64,000 nt of DNA from contig NZ_NEGH01000015.1 of the NCBI RefSeq assembly GCF_002135375.1, positions 1 through 64,000 on the forward strand. Direction: 5' to 3'. The notes beneath the pieces are model-generated. The model did no database searches and was not told the DNA's origin. It saw only the letters and a list, made by a program, of their open reading frames with translations. This document shows positions 52,440 to 62,662 of this stretch, piece after piece. The stretch's first letter is position 1; each line of letters begins with the position of its first letter. This stretch comes from Acinetobacter sp. ANC 4558 (lineage in GTDB: Bacteria; Pseudomonadota; Gammaproteobacteria; Pseudomonadales; Moraxellaceae). The position numbers were made by a program, and so were the translations under genes.

Positions 52440-52667
52440 ATGTTAGAAACATTATTACAAGCCATTCTTGAACAAATTGATCAACCTAAAAAAGATTTAG
52501 AACATAACGTTCGTGCACTGCTTAACGAAGCAATCACTAAAATGGATTTAGTTTCTCAAGAAGAAATTGATCGACATCGTACACAATTAAACCAAGCCAA
52601 TTTACGTTTAAATGAATTAAACAAGCACATTGAACAGTTAGAGATAGAATTACTAAATAAAGAATAA
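52440..52667 (+). CDS. ubiK: Ubiquinone biosynthesis accessory factor UbiK (YqiC family)
   Basis: A 75-aa coiled-coil protein of the UbiK/YqiC (BMFP) family, an accessory factor of aerobic ubiquinone synthesis. It carries the typical LLNEAITKMDLVSQEEIDRH stretch and a C-terminal leucine-rich coiled coil. The ATG at 52440 lies six bases after TTGAGG. An in-frame TTG at 52428 is part of that ribosome site. comM follows 67 bp later, as in pseudomonads. Confidence 0.88.
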   Translation: MLETLLQAILEQIDQPKKDLEHNVRALLNEAITKMDLVSQEEIDRHRTQLNQANLRLNELNKHIEQLEIELLNKE

Positions 52668-52734
52668 GCACAATAAATGTGCGTAAAAATAAGAAAAATA
52701 TAACTAAAAATGCACCATAATGGAACAATAATAA

Positions 52735-54216
52735 ATGTCATTTTCAAAAATCTTTACGCGTGGATTATTAGGAATTCACGCACCTTCTATTGAAGTCGAA
52801 GTTCATATCAGCCAAGGACTTCCCTCCTTAACCATTGTAGGTCTAGCAGAAGCTGCCGTTCGAGAAAGCAAAGATCGTGTTCGCTCTGCCATCATTAATA
52901 GCGGTTTTCAATTTCCAACGAAACGTCTGACCATTAATCTTGCTCCTGCAGATTTACCCAAAGATGGGTCAAGACTAGATTTACCGATCGCGCTTGGAAT
53001 TTTAATTGCATCTGGTCAACTTCCTGAAGATGTCACCCATAATATTGAGTTTATTGGTGAACTCGCTCTTGATGGCCAACTGCGCCCAATTACAGGAACA
53101 CTAAGCATTGCAATCGCATGTCAAAAAGATCAGCATGTATTGATTTTACCCACAGAAAATGCCCACGAAGCAGCACAACTTCCACAGTTTAAAGTTTTTG
53201 CCGCAAATCATTTAAAGGATGTTTGTGATCATTTAAGTCAGATCAAATGTTTAACTGAATATCAGCTGAATACTGAAACGCATTTACCACGATTTCAACT
53301 TGATTTGGAAGATGTGAAAGGACAACTTCGCCCACGAAGAGCTTTGGAAATTGCGGCAGCAGGCGGCCATTCTATTTTATTTAGGGGACCACCAGGAACA
53401 GGAAAAACCTTACTTGCATCTCGACTTCCAAGCATACTTCCTCCATTAAATATGCAGGAAAATTTAGAAGTTGCCAGTATCTATTCCGTTGCAAATATTA
53501 CGCACCACTTTGGTCAAAGACCTTTCCGTTCGCCTCATCATACCGCATCTGCAATTGCTTTAGTTGGCGGTGGCTCCCAACCTAAACCAGGTGAAATTAC
53601 CTTGGCCCATCTCGGTGTATTATTCTTAGATGAACTTCCTGAATTTGATCGAAAGGTTTTAGAAGTACTAAGACAACCTTTAGAATCCAAAGAAATTGTC
53701 ATTTCTAGAGCATCAAGACAAATAACATTTCCTGCAAATTTTCAACTCATTGCCGCAATGAACCCTTGTCCATGTGGATATGCATTTAATCAAGATATTC
53801 GCTGCCAATGCACAGCCGATGCAATAAAACGGTATCAAAATCGTATTTCAGGACCATTATTAGATCGTATAGATTTACATATCGATGTTCCACCGCTACA
53901 AGCCAGTGAATTACAAAACCATGATGTTATTGAAAATTCAGATACCGTACGACAACGCGTAATTCAAGCGTATGAAAAGCAAATGCAACGCCAAAATAAA
54001 TTGAATATGGCACTGAATCCAAAACAGCTCGAACGCTTTTCAAGTTTAAATCCACAAGCAACAAAAACGATAGAAATGGCACAAAAAAGACTTAACTTAT
54101 CTGCTCGTGCCTATCATCGTGTACTTAGAGTCGCTAGAACAATTGCCGATTTAGCACACTCAGATGAAATACAAAACCAACATCTTGCTGAAGCGCTCTC
54201 TTATCGAAACCAATGA
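52735..54216 (+). CDS. comM: ComM/YifB-family AAA+ branch-migration helicase, intact
   Basis: A 493-aa protein. An N-terminal LonC-like domain (about 20-140) is followed by a Mg-chelatase AAA+ core with Walker A RGPPGTGKT near 218 and Walker B VLFLDELPEF near 299. A C-terminal domain carries the CPCGY and CQC cysteines. ComM promotes integration of donor DNA in natural transformation. In A. baumannii this gene is the usual target of AbaR islands. Here the frame is unbroken. ubiK precedes it. Confidence 0.93.
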   Translation: MSFSKIFTRGLLGIHAPSIEVEVHISQGLPSLTIVGLAEAAVRESKDRVRSAIINSGFQFPTKRLTINLAPADLPKDGSRLDLPIALGILIASGQLPEDVTHNIEFIGELALDGQLRPITGTLSIAIACQKDQHVLILPTENAHEAAQLPQFKVFAANHLKDVCDHLSQIKCLTEYQLNTETHLPRFQLDLEDVKGQLRPRRALEIAAAGGHSILFRGPPGTGKTLLASRLPSILPPLNMQENLEVASIYSVANITHHFGQRPFRSPHHTASAIALVGGGSQPKPGEITLAHLGVLFLDELPEFDRKVLEVLRQPLESKEIVISRASRQITFPANFQLIAAMNPCPCGYAFNQDIRCQCTADAIKRYQNRISGPLLDRIDLHIDVPPLQASELQNHDVIENSDTVRQRVIQAYEKQMQRQNKLNMALNPKQLERFSSLNPQATKTIEMAQKRLNLSARAYHRVLRVARTIADLAHSDEIQNQHLAEALSYRNQ

Positions 54217-54223
54217 GTATCAA

Positions 54224-54242
54224 AGGGCAATAACCATTGCCC
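54224..54242. terminator. Weak convergent hairpin between comM and TorF gene
   Basis: GGGCAAT-aacc-ATTGCCC, a 7-bp stem in the 34-bp gap between convergent genes. The T-run is poor on both strands, so terminator function is tentative. Confidence 0.45.
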
Positions 54243-54250
54243 CACAATGA

Positions 54251-55021
54251 TTAGAAGTCATATTTTAAAGCAAATACAACCTTATTCTTCAGGCTTGTAT
54301 CATCACGCAATTTGCCACCAATAATATAATCCATAGAAACATTTGCTCCCGTATCCCCTAAAGGGTGACTTAAACCAACAGTTAAATGACGAAAGGCAAA
54401 TGTTTTATCTGTTTTTAGTTCTTCTTCAAATTTACCTTTATCACGATAATAATAAGCACCCAATGCAGCATTTAAAGTGAACTCTTGAGGTAATATATAA
54501 TGATAACTTGCTAATAAATATGTATCTCCTTTATTCCCCCATTCAACGTCTCCTAATAATGTCTGAGTAGTCAAAGAAAAATCTTTATAATTAAATCCAA
54601 TTAATGTTTCAGTCGTATTGGAATCTGCATCAGACTGATAATAGTAATAATAGGTACCTCCAACGGTATATCCAATGTTATCCGTAATGTTTCCTTGGTA
54701 TCCTAAATAAAAATCATTCTCAAATGCTTTACTTCCAGTATATTTCCCTGAAATTAAATCTTTTTTTGTTAGTGAATAACCCAATGTAGATCCCCAATAA
54801 CCAGCATAAAAACCTGATTCATGCTGATAATCTAAACCACCTTGTACTGCTGCTTGATCATTTTCTGGCGCTGCTGTATTCCCTCTTAAAATATATTCTG
54901 AAACGACCCCAATATTGCCTGAAAATGTATGTAGCGATTTTTTTACAGCTTCATCTGCAAATGAAGTCATTGATATTAAAGAAGTAGATAGAAATAGATA
55001 AGTACAAATATTAAGTTTCAT
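54251..55021 (-). CDS. TorF-family putative outer-membrane porin
   Basis: A 256-aa protein with a signal peptide (ends near SFADE, about residue 23) and a beta-barrel pattern with a final Phe. The SEYILRGNTAAPENDQAAVQG stretch near 43-63 matches the Gcw_chp/TorF family. The ATG at 55019-55021 lies seven bases after GGGGA. Substrate unknown. The gene converges with comM across a short GGGCAAT/ATTGCCC hairpin. Confidence 0.82.
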   Translation of the reverse strand: MKLNICTYLFLSTSLISMTSFADEAVKKSLHTFSGNIGVVSEYILRGNTAAPENDQAAVQGGLDYQHESGFYAGYWGSTLGYSLTKKDLISGKYTGSKAFENDFYLGYQGNITDNIGYTVGGTYYYYYQSDADSNTTETLIGFNYKDFSLTTQTLLGDVEWGNKGDTYLLASYHYILPQEFTLNAALGAYYYRDKGKFEEELKTDKTFAFRHLTVGLSHPLGDTGANVSMDYIIGGKLRDDTSLKNKVVFALKYDF

Positions 55022-55461
55022 TATATTTCCCCAGCATTGATTCGCATGACTATTTTGTTTGATTAATGACATTCGCTATAAATTAATTTGCAAGGGTTAT
55101 GCCAATCATGAAAAATACAATATTTTTCTTTAATATCCATCAGTTAAAAACTAAAAATATTTCAAAAATTGTGTGAACACAAAAATGACTTCTATTAAAA
55201 TGAATAATGGAACGAATATAGTGCGAATATTTTATATTAGGCACTGCTTTTGAACATAGGCATAAAATAATTCATTTTTATAAACAAATATGTGAAATAT
55301 AATTTTTGTAATATCAAGCTAAATAATTTAGTTATAATAGAATTTAAAATTATTAAATTATTTTAAAAAAATAATATATTTTTTTAGGATTATCTATACA
55401 ATCATTCATTTTCTGCTGCTCGCAATAATTTTACCTTATTTTCATATTTATGAGGCTTTCA
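55022..55461. other. Divergent control region between two porin genes
   Basis: This 440-bp, very AT-rich interval separates the divergent TorF-like and OprD-like porin genes. A perfect TATAAT occurs at 55333-55338 with only a weak -35 hexamer. I see an AGTGC..GCACT imperfect pairing near 55219-55245, and no coding frame, tRNA or riboswitch. AT-richness would fit H-NS binding, which is inference. Confidence 0.6.
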
Positions 55462-56793
55462 ATGATAACGACTCAAAAAGTTGCATTAGTTGCATTGTTA
55501 AATGCAGTTTTCACCACAACAGTTTTTGCTAGCGAACAAAGTGAAGCAAAAGGTTTTATTGATGGTGCTCAAGGTTCTGTTTTATTCCGCACTGGTTTTA
55601 TTGACCGTGATAAAAAAAATGTAGCACCTGGTAAAGATACAAGATCATCTGCTCAATCTGCAATTTTTGATCTTCAGTCTGGTTTCACCCAAGGTACAAT
55701 TGGAATTGGAATTGGGATTTTAGGAGATTGGTCATTTAAGCTTGGTGACAATAAACACAGTGGAAACCAGATGATTCCACGTCATAATGATGCTCAAGGA
55801 GAACCAAAAGGCGCTCCTTATGACCAATGGACACGTGGTGGTGCAAATATTAAAGCACGTCTTTCAAATACCACTGTAACTTACGGTACCCAAGTTTTAG
55901 ATATCCCAGTGTTTGCAAGTAATACTGCTCGCCTTGTTCCTGAGTATTTTACAGGTGTATTGGCAACAAGCCGTGAAATTGAAAACTTAGAAGTCATTGC
56001 TGGTAAATTTACGAAAAACCAAATGTCTGATCAAATCTCTACAGACGGTAATCACCTAAAGCGTGCTTATGTTTGGGGTGGTAAGTATGATATTAATAAT
56101 GATGCCAAAGTTGCTTATTATGGTTTAGATAGCAAAGATAAACTCAAACGTCATTATATCAATGCAAACTATAAACAAGCACTCACAAATGATAGTTCAT
56201 TGACCTATGACTTGAGTGGATATCATACCAAATGGAATCGTGCTGCAACTAAAGACTTATATTCTTATATCGGTTCAGCAAATGATTCTTATAATAACTC
56301 GATTTGGGCAATTTCTGCCACTTATGCAACTGGTCCACATAGCGTTATGCTTGCATATCAGCAAAATGATGGCAAGGTTGGTTATGACTACGGTCAACAT
56401 GCTGATGGCTTCCAAAGTATTTATCTTCCAAACTCATATCTTTCTGATTTTATTGGAAACAAAGAAAAGTCAGCGCAAATTCAATATAACCTCGACTTCA
56501 CTAATTACGGCGTTCCTGGCTTAAATTGGACATCTGCTTATGTTTATGGTTGGAACATTCATACCAGTGAATTCAATGCAGCCAAAACTGCACGTGTAGA
56601 AACGGATGATAATGCCCATGAACGTGAATTCTTTAACCAAGTAAAATATACAGTGCAAAATGGCTTTGCAAAAGATGCAAGCTTACGTCTTCGTTATTCT
56701 CACTACAGAGCAAGCGAAAGCTATCAAAGCAGCTATATTGGTGATACCAATGAATGGCGTATCTTCCTTGATATTCCTGTGAAATTATTCTAA
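55462..56793 (+). CDS. OprD-family outer-membrane porin
   Basis: A 443-aa porin with signal peptide (VFASEQ near residue 24) and an OprD-type barrel: FIDGAQGSVLFRTGFIDRDKK at the N-terminus, TRGGANIKARLSNT, and a C-terminal PVKLF ending in Phe. OprD relatives take up basic amino acids, aromatic acids and in some species carbapenems. The start is the ATG at 55462, six bases after TGAGG. Which OprD/Occ subclass it belongs to is not clear from sequence alone. Confidence 0.87.
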   Translation: MITTQKVALVALLNAVFTTTVFASEQSEAKGFIDGAQGSVLFRTGFIDRDKKNVAPGKDTRSSAQSAIFDLQSGFTQGTIGIGIGILGDWSFKLGDNKHSGNQMIPRHNDAQGEPKGAPYDQWTRGGANIKARLSNTTVTYGTQVLDIPVFASNTARLVPEYFTGVLATSREIENLEVIAGKFTKNQMSDQISTDGNHLKRAYVWGGKYDINNDAKVAYYGLDSKDKLKRHYINANYKQALTNDSSLTYDLSGYHTKWNRAATKDLYSYIGSANDSYNNSIWAISATYATGPHSVMLAYQQNDGKVGYDYGQHADGFQSIYLPNSYLSDFIGNKEKSAQIQYNLDFTNYGVPGLNWTSAYVYGWNIHTSEFNAAKTARVETDDNAHEREFFNQVKYTVQNGFAKDASLRLRYSHYRASESYQSSYIGDTNEWRIFLDIPVKLF

Positions 56794-56814
56794 TTCACTG
56801 TAATTTCAAAAAAT

Positions 56815-56845
56815 AAAAAAACCTGCATGTAATGCAGGTTTTTTA
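56815..56845 (+). terminator. Bidirectional terminator between oprD-like gene and ppa
   Basis: AAAAAACCTGCAT-gta-ATGCAGGTTTTTT, a long perfect stem with T and A tails on both sides. Confidence 0.88.
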
Positions 56846-56890
56846 TTTGATAACGTTCATCCTAAAAATGAGCACTATCTTTTTATCTCA

Positions 56891-57415
56891 TTATTTTGCT
56901 GCAGCAATTGCTTTCAACACTTCTTCCTTCGCAACTTCTGAACCTTCCCAACCAGTTAACTTAACCCATTTTCCTGGCTCTAAGTCCTTATAGTGTGCAA
57001 AGAAATGCTCAACTTGTTGAATCAGTAAAGGCGGTAAATCTGTATATTCTTTAACATCTTTATAAAGCGGTGTTAATTTGTCATGTGGCACAGCAATAAG
57101 TTTTGCATCAATACCACCGTCATCTTCCATATTAAGTTTACCCACTGGACGGCAACGGATAACAGAACCTGGCTCAACTGGGTATGGTGTAACAACCAAT
57201 ACATCTAATGGATCACCATCTTCAGATAATGTATTTGGAACATAACCATAGTTTGCAGGATAGAACATTGCTGTTCCCATAAAGCGGTCTACAAATAATG
57301 CATCTGAATCTTTATCAATTTCATATTTGATTGGTGCTGCATTTGCAGGAATTTCAATAATGACATAAATGTCGTTTGGTGCATCTTTACCTGCAGGGAT
57401 ATTGCTGTAACTCAT
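56891..57415 (-). CDS. ppa: Inorganic pyrophosphatase
   Basis: A 174-aa family I pyrophosphatase that hydrolyses PPi. The signature DGDPLDVLV and metal-binding Asp residues are at about 66-74 and 98-103. The ATG at 57413-57415 gives the usual N-terminus ([10 protein letters not shown]). A longer frame to 57451 is unlikely. Length is standard. Confidence 0.96.
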   Translation of the reverse strand: MSYSNIPAGKDAPNDIYVIIEIPANAAPIKYEIDKDSDALFVDRFMGTAMFYPANYGYVPNTLSEDGDPLDVLVVTPYPVEPGSVIRCRPVGKLNMEDDGGIDAKLIAVPHDKLTPLYKDVKEYTDLPPLLIQQVEHFFAHYKDLEPGKWVKLTGWEGSEVAKEEVLKAIAAAK

Positions 57416-57535
57416 AGCATTACTCTTTAACGAAGTTAATTTATTTCTCAACCATTATGATCATAAGGGTTGTCTAAATCAGATGGCATCAATTATACAT
57501 CTGCGAAACAAAAATATGTATTTCACACTGTATTT

Positions 57536-57937
57536 TCATGAAGTAATTTTAATAATTAATATAAATAAGCTAATTGGACATAACATCGATAATATCCAAA
57601 TCACTGATCTAAGATTTGACCAATTTGCTAAATAACATAGACCATACAAAACTCTTAAAACAATATAGGTCATTCCAAAGAACATAATCCAAAACTGATT
57701 AACCACCATATATTCAGCCATTAAAATTGCTGCAATAAAGAGAGGTAAACCTTCAAAACTATTTTGTTGAACTGCATTTGCACGTGCGGCAACCCCTGTG
57801 GTTTTAGCTAAAAACTCACGTGGGTTTTGATTATTCGATAACTTAAATTTACCGAAAACTCTGGCAATAAAAGCAAATAAATAGGGTAAAAGACATGCTG
57901 CTAGAATTATATAGATGATTCCACTGATGCTTTGCAT
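57536..57937 (-). CDS. MAPEG-family membrane protein
   Basis: A 133-aa inner-membrane protein with four hydrophobic helices. The RANAVQQNSFEGLPLF motif (about 52-67) is the MAPEG family signature. Bacterial members of this family are of unclear function and often annotated as glutathione-related. No neighbour explains it. Confidence 0.83.
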   Translation of the reverse strand: MQSISGIIYIILAACLLPYLFAFIARVFGKFKLSNNQNPREFLAKTTGVAARANAVQQNSFEGLPLFIAAILMAEYMVVNQFWIMFFGMTYIVLRVLYGLCYLANWSNLRSVIWILSMLCPISLFILIIKITS

Positions 57938-58045
57938 TTAGGTCATTCTCGTATGCATTTTTATAGATATATCATAGCATGGCATTGATTCAATAAATTT
58001 TGTTAAATATAGTGTTTGCAAATTAAATCTATTAAGGATTCATTT

Positions 58046-58426
58046 ATGGTCACCCCAGATCAAAAAGAAATGTTCGATACTCTCGGAAAACAACAGCAAC
58101 ATCAACATCAAGTAGATCGTGTTTTAAAAGTTGTTCTTCCGATTGTTGCCTTCTTACTCACTGTGATCTGCGCGAATTTAAATGTTTGGTCGACCATTTT
58201 TACCTTTGTGATACTTTGGATTGCTTTTTATGCCACAGCAATTAAACGCTTACCTTTATGGCATTGGGTCATCGTTTTAGTGCTGTATTGTCTAGGTGAT
58301 AATATTTTAAGTTATGGAGCATTTGTTATTTCTGCATTTAACCGTCAATTTGGCACAATGTTTATTTTTCTAGGTATTTTTGCAATTGGTCGACCTTATT
58401 TTGACCGTTGGCTTTTAAAAAGATAG
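58046..58426 (+). CDS. Small four-helix membrane protein, unknown
   Basis: A 126-aa protein of unknown function. A hydrophilic N-terminus rich in Gln and His (KQQQHQHQ) is followed by four hydrophobic segments (about 28-45, 48-65, 73-92 and 100-115) and a basic end. The start is the ATG at 58046, eight bases after AAGGA. It is alone between the MAPEG gene and fadD and ends in a strong hairpin. Confidence 0.7.
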   Translation: MVTPDQKEMFDTLGKQQQHQHQVDRVLKVVLPIVAFLLTVICANLNVWSTIFTFVILWIAFYATAIKRLPLWHWVIVLVLYCLGDNILSYGAFVISAFNRQFGTMFIFLGIFAIGRPYFDRWLLKR

Positions 58427-58431
58427 TATTA

Positions 58432-58460
58432 AAAAAGCGCCTTTTGGCGCTTTTCTTTTT
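58432..58460 (+). terminator. Bidirectional terminator between small membrane gene and fadD
   Basis: AAAAAGCGCC-tttt-GGCGCTTTTC followed by TTTTTT. GC-rich stem with A-rich tract on the other side, so it can end both convergent genes. Confidence 0.85.
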
Positions 58461-60136
58461 TATGCAGTTTTACGTAAATCTTTACGTAAAATTTTACCTA
58501 CATTTGACTTCGGTAATTCAGCAATAAATTCAACATAACGTGGACGCTTATACCCCGTTAAATTTTCTTTTGCATACGCTAAAACTTCTTCCGTCGTCAA
58601 AGATTGATCTTTTTTCACAATAAATAACTTTGGTACCTCTCCAGACTTTTCATCTGGCACACCAATCGCGGCAACTTCCAACACTTTAGGATGTTTGGAA
58701 ATAACATCTTCAATTTCAGAAGGATAAACATTAAATCCTGAAACTAAAATCATATCTTTCTTACGATCAACGATTTTCACATAACCACGATCACTCATCA
58801 CGCCAATATCGCCTGTACGGAAGAAACCATTGATCATGGATTTTTCGGTCTCATCAGGACGATTCCAATAGCCTTTCATGACTTGTGGACCACGAATACA
58901 GACTTCTCCTTGCTCACCAATGGCAACTTCATTGCCATCATCATCTAAAATTGCAACTTCAGTTAATGGCAATGGAATACCAATTGTTCCACTAAACTCT
59001 TCAGCAATTGGAGGGTTTACGGTTGCTACAGGAGAGGTTTCAGATAAACCATAACCTTCAATAATATTTGAACCTGTTACTTTTTTCCAAGCTTCAGCCG
59101 TTGAAGCTAATACTGCCATTCCACCGCCCATAGCAATTTTCAGCTTGCTATGGTCAAGTTGTCTAAACTCTTCATTATTTACAAGTGCATTAAATAATGT
59201 ATTTACAGCAGGGAAGAATGTTGGTTGATATTTACGTAGCTCTTTAATAACTGCAGGCAAATCACGTGGATTCGGAATTAAAATATTAGCTTGACCTTTG
59301 TACATGCCATATAACGCACAAACGGTAAATGCAAAAATATGATAAAGCGGTAAAGCACAGAACATACGATCATCAGCCGCAGCATCAGCTTTTCCAAATT
59401 TACTTTGGAAAATACCATCACACTGCAGCATGTTTGCAACAAGGTTACGATGTGTTAGTTCTGCACCTTTAGATACGCCTGTTGTTCCACCTGTATATTG
59501 TAAAACAGCGGTATCACTTAACGTTAAACTCGGGCGTTTATAATTATTTACATTCACCTTCGACATCACTGCATTATATTTTAAATGCCCTGGAATATCC
59601 CATGCTGGAATCTGTTTACGAACAGAGCGCAATACAAAATTAACAATCGTCCCTTTTAAGGTACCTAGCATGTCTCCTACAGACGCCACAATGACATGTT
59701 TGACTGGGGTTTTACCAATAATTGCTTGATAAACAGCTGCAAAGTTTTCAATAATCACTAAAACTTCTGCACCAGAATCATTTAATTGATGTTCTAGTTC
59801 ACGTGCTGTATACAATGGATTTACATTGACCAACACTAAACCTGCACGGAAAACGCCAAGCGCAACCACTGGATATTGCAAAACATTCGGCATCATTACA
59901 GCAACACGAGAACCTTTTGGAAGACCAAGTGATTGTAAATAAGTTGCAAATTTACGACTTTCTTCTTCGAGTTGGTTAAAAGTAATTATTTTATCCATAA
60001 AAATAAAAGCATCACGCGAGCCAAATCTTTGGAAATTACGCTCCAATATATCAATTAGTGATGTGTTCTCCGCTGGGAGATCAACTGTCTCAGGAATTCC
60101 TGTCTTGTGATATTCAGCAAACCAAATTTTTTCCAT
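58460..60136 (-). CDS. fadD: Long-chain-fatty-acid-CoA ligase
   Basis: A 558-aa acyl-CoA synthetase that activates fatty acids with ATP and CoA. The AMP-binding motif YTGGTTGVSKGAELTHRN is near 215-232. YGLSETSP (about 355), the acyl linker FRTGDIG (about 440) and the C-terminal KSNVGKILRKDLRK are standard. The start is the ATG at 60134-60136. A TTG three codons earlier sits only two bases after AGGAG. FadD is a central beta-oxidation enzyme; related ligases with other chain preferences exist. Confidence 0.9.
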   Translation of the reverse strand: MEKIWFAEYHKTGIPETVDLPAENTSLIDILERNFQRFGSRDAFIFMDKIITFNQLEEESRKFATYLQSLGLPKGSRVAVMMPNVLQYPVVALGVFRAGLVLVNVNPLYTARELEHQLNDSGAEVLVIIENFAAVYQAIIGKTPVKHVIVASVGDMLGTLKGTIVNFVLRSVRKQIPAWDIPGHLKYNAVMSKVNVNNYKRPSLTLSDTAVLQYTGGTTGVSKGAELTHRNLVANMLQCDGIFQSKFGKADAAADDRMFCALPLYHIFAFTVCALYGMYKGQANILIPNPRDLPAVIKELRKYQPTFFPAVNTLFNALVNNEEFRQLDHSKLKIAMGGGMAVLASTAEAWKKVTGSNIIEGYGLSETSPVATVNPPIAEEFSGTIGIPLPLTEVAILDDDGNEVAIGEQGEVCIRGPQVMKGYWNRPDETEKSMINGFFRTGDIGVMSDRGYVKIVDRKKDMILVSGFNVYPSEIEDVISKHPKVLEVAAIGVPDEKSGEVPKLFIVKKDQSLTTEEVLAYAKENLTGYKRPRYVEFIAELPKSNVGKILRKDLRKTA

Positions 60137-60280
60137 AAAGCCCAATTCTCCTATCTTTAATCCTTAATCATCTAAATTTTTTCAATATTAAACGCTCATT
60201 ATTTAATTTATTGTGCTTAATATTGTCTCAACTTCAAACACATTTCATATATAACGTATTTTAAATCATAGATGCCAGCA

Positions 60281-62500
60281 TTAATTTTGAATCAACAGTT
60301 TATTTGCTTTTTGATAACCTCGTGGTAAAAGTTGTCCTTTAGAACCTCTTTTGCCAACGTATTTCAGAAGATCATCACCTTTTAGTTTTAATTGTTGCTG
60401 CCCTGAAATTACTTGAATTATTTCATTTAAATTCAATGTTGTCATGGCGATAATATTATCTTTAGTATCAAGTTGTATTAATTTGTTGCCCTTCCCTTTG
60501 TTTAATGATGGTAAATCTGCTAAATCAATCACCAGTACCCGTCCTGCTGAGCTTAATATAGCAAGATGTGTTGCGTCTTGAATCGGTATTAAATCCAAAA
60601 CTTGTGAATCATCTGGCAAACTTAAAAATGCTTTGCCAGCTTTTGCATTGGTATCAAGCTGTTTTGCATATGTTTTGAATCCATACCCTTTACTGCTTGC
60701 AACAATCAGCTCTACGTTATCTTCAGCAATAATAACCTGTTTAAACCCAATCCCATTGGCTGGCGCAAGTTTTGAACTCAGCGGTTCACCTGAACCTCTT
60801 GCTGAAGGTAAATTGTTAATTGCAAGCGCGTAACTACGCCCCGCTTCATCTAAAATATAAACACGCTGATTAGATTTACCTTGAGCATGACTCAGATATT
60901 GATCCCCAGCTCGATAATTTAAATTTTCAACATCAACTTCATGCCCTTTCGCTGAACGAATCCAACCTGCGCCAGATAAAACAACGGTCACAGCTTCCGC
61001 TGGTAACATATCTTGTTCATTAATTGCTGTTGCTTCCGCTCGTTGTACAATGGGTGAACGTCGATCATCGCCAAATTTTTTTGCATCATCTTTAAGTTCA
61101 TCAATAATGAGTGATTTCAAAGATTCTGGGTTAGCCAATTGCTCACGAAGAATGGCAGCGCGTGCTTCTAGTTCCTCTTGCTCACGGCGCATTTCCATTT
61201 CTTCAAGTTTTGCCAAATGGCGTAACTTTAGCTCTAAAATAGCTTCAGCTTGAATTTCATCAATATTAAAGCGCTGCATTAATACAGGTTTGGGTTGATC
61301 TTCTTCACGAATAATTTGAATCACTTCATCAATATTTAAATATGCAACAATTAAACCGAGTAAAATATGCAGTCGTTTTTCAATTTTATTCAAATGATAT
61401 TGTAGTCGACGAGTGACCGTTGTTTTACGAATTTCAATCCATTCTAATAAAATTCGACGAATTGATTTTACTTGAGGACGGCTATCTGCACCAATCATGT
61501 TCATATTGACACGATAGCTTGATTCTAGATCAGTCGTTGCAAATAAATGACTCATGACGGCTTCTGCATCAATTCGATTAGAGCGTAAAACAATCACTAA
61601 ACGCGTTGGATTTTTATGATCTGATTCATCTCGAAGATCGGTCACTAATGGCAATTTTTTTGCCTGCATCTGATCTGCAATTTGAGTAATCACTTTTGAG
61701 CCTGAAACCTGATAAGGCAATTCAGTGATTACAATTTCATTTTTATCCAGCGTATAGACCGCACGCATACGGTAACTACCACGTCCTGTTGTTTGAATTT
61801 TTAAGAGTTCTTCTGGTGCCGTAATAATTTCTGCTTTTGTTGGTAAATCTGGTCCAGGAATATACTCAGCGACTTTCTCATCGCTTAAATCTGGCTTGCG
61901 AATTAATGCAATCGTACCTTTAATCACTTCTCGTAGGTTATGTGGAGGAATATCTGTTGCCATTCCCACAGCAATACCTGTTGTACCATTTAATAAAATA
62001 TTAGGTACTCGAGCAGGAAGACTGATCGGTTCTTTTAACGAACCATCAAAGTTATCTTGCCATTCACACGTGCCTTGACCTAACTCTGAAAGTAATAAAT
62101 CACTATATGCAGAAAGTTTTGCTTCGGTATAACGCATTGCAGCAAATGATTTTGGATCATCTGGTGAACCCCAGTTCCCCTGGCCTTCAATAAAGGGATA
62201 ACGATAACTAAATGGCTGAGCCATCAGCACCATTGCTTCATAACATGCAGAATCGCCATGTGGATGATATTTACCAAGAACATCACCCACTGTTCGTGCA
62301 GATTTCTTTGGTTTACCTGACGGTTTTAAGCCAAGCTCACTCATCGCATAAACGATACGGCGTTGTACAGGTTTAAGCCCGTCACTAATATGAGGTAATG
62401 CACGATCCATGATCACGTACATTGCGTAATTCAAATATGCCTGCTCGGTAAATTCCGCGACTGAGCGGTTTTCTGTCGCATGATGCGCAAGGCTTGTCAT
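60281..62500 (-). CDS. parC: DNA topoisomerase IV subunit A
   Basis: A 739-aa subunit that cleaves and decatenates DNA. The quinolone-resistance region [13 protein letters not shown] places Ser84 and Glu88 (Acinetobacter numbering), both wild-type. The catalytic Tyr124 follows Arg123 in [10 protein letters not shown]. The length (739 aa) and C-terminal domain match ParC rather than GyrA, since the full GyrA-box array is missing. parE is not in the window. Confidence 0.94.
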   Translation of the reverse strand: MTSLAHHATENRSVAEFTEQAYLNYAMYVIMDRALPHISDGLKPVQRRIVYAMSELGLKPSGKPKKSARTVGDVLGKYHPHGDSACYEAMVLMAQPFSYRYPFIEGQGNWGSPDDPKSFAAMRYTEAKLSAYSDLLLSELGQGTCEWQDNFDGSLKEPISLPARVPNILLNGTTGIAVGMATDIPPHNLREVIKGTIALIRKPDLSDEKVAEYIPGPDLPTKAEIITAPEELLKIQTTGRGSYRMRAVYTLDKNEIVITELPYQVSGSKVITQIADQMQAKKLPLVTDLRDESDHKNPTRLVIVLRSNRIDAEAVMSHLFATTDLESSYRVNMNMIGADSRPQVKSIRRILLEWIEIRKTTVTRRLQYHLNKIEKRLHILLGLIVAYLNIDEVIQIIREEDQPKPVLMQRFNIDEIQAEAILELKLRHLAKLEEMEMRREQEELEARAAILREQLANPESLKSLIIDELKDDAKKFGDDRRSPIVQRAEATAINEQDMLPAEAVTVVLSGAGWIRSAKGHEVDVENLNYRAGDQYLSHAQGKSNQRVYILDEAGRSYALAINNLPSARGSGEPLSSKLAPANGIGFKQVIIAEDNVELIVASSKGYGFKTYAKQLDTNAKAGKAFLSLPDDSQVLDLIPIQDATHLAILSSAGRVLVIDLADLPSLNKGKGNKLIQLDTKDNIIAMTTLNLNEIIQVISGQQQLKLKGDDLLKYVGKRGSKGQLLPRGYQKANKLLIQN

Positions 62501-62662
62501 AACAACTGCTAATCCTAAAATTGTATTTGTGTATTTAAGTTCTTATGCTAAGTCGCAGGTGCACCCTATACAAGAGAAGGATCTAACACTCTGCAACTTT
62601 TTATGCTTTCTGGTTTAAAACTATCCACTTTAAACCAAAGATTCAACTAAAAAATCATGATT

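Noticed and set aside
55219..55245. AGTGC..GCACT imperfect inverted repeat in the porin interval
   Set aside because: Only five paired bases around a 17-nt loop. It does not match a known operator.
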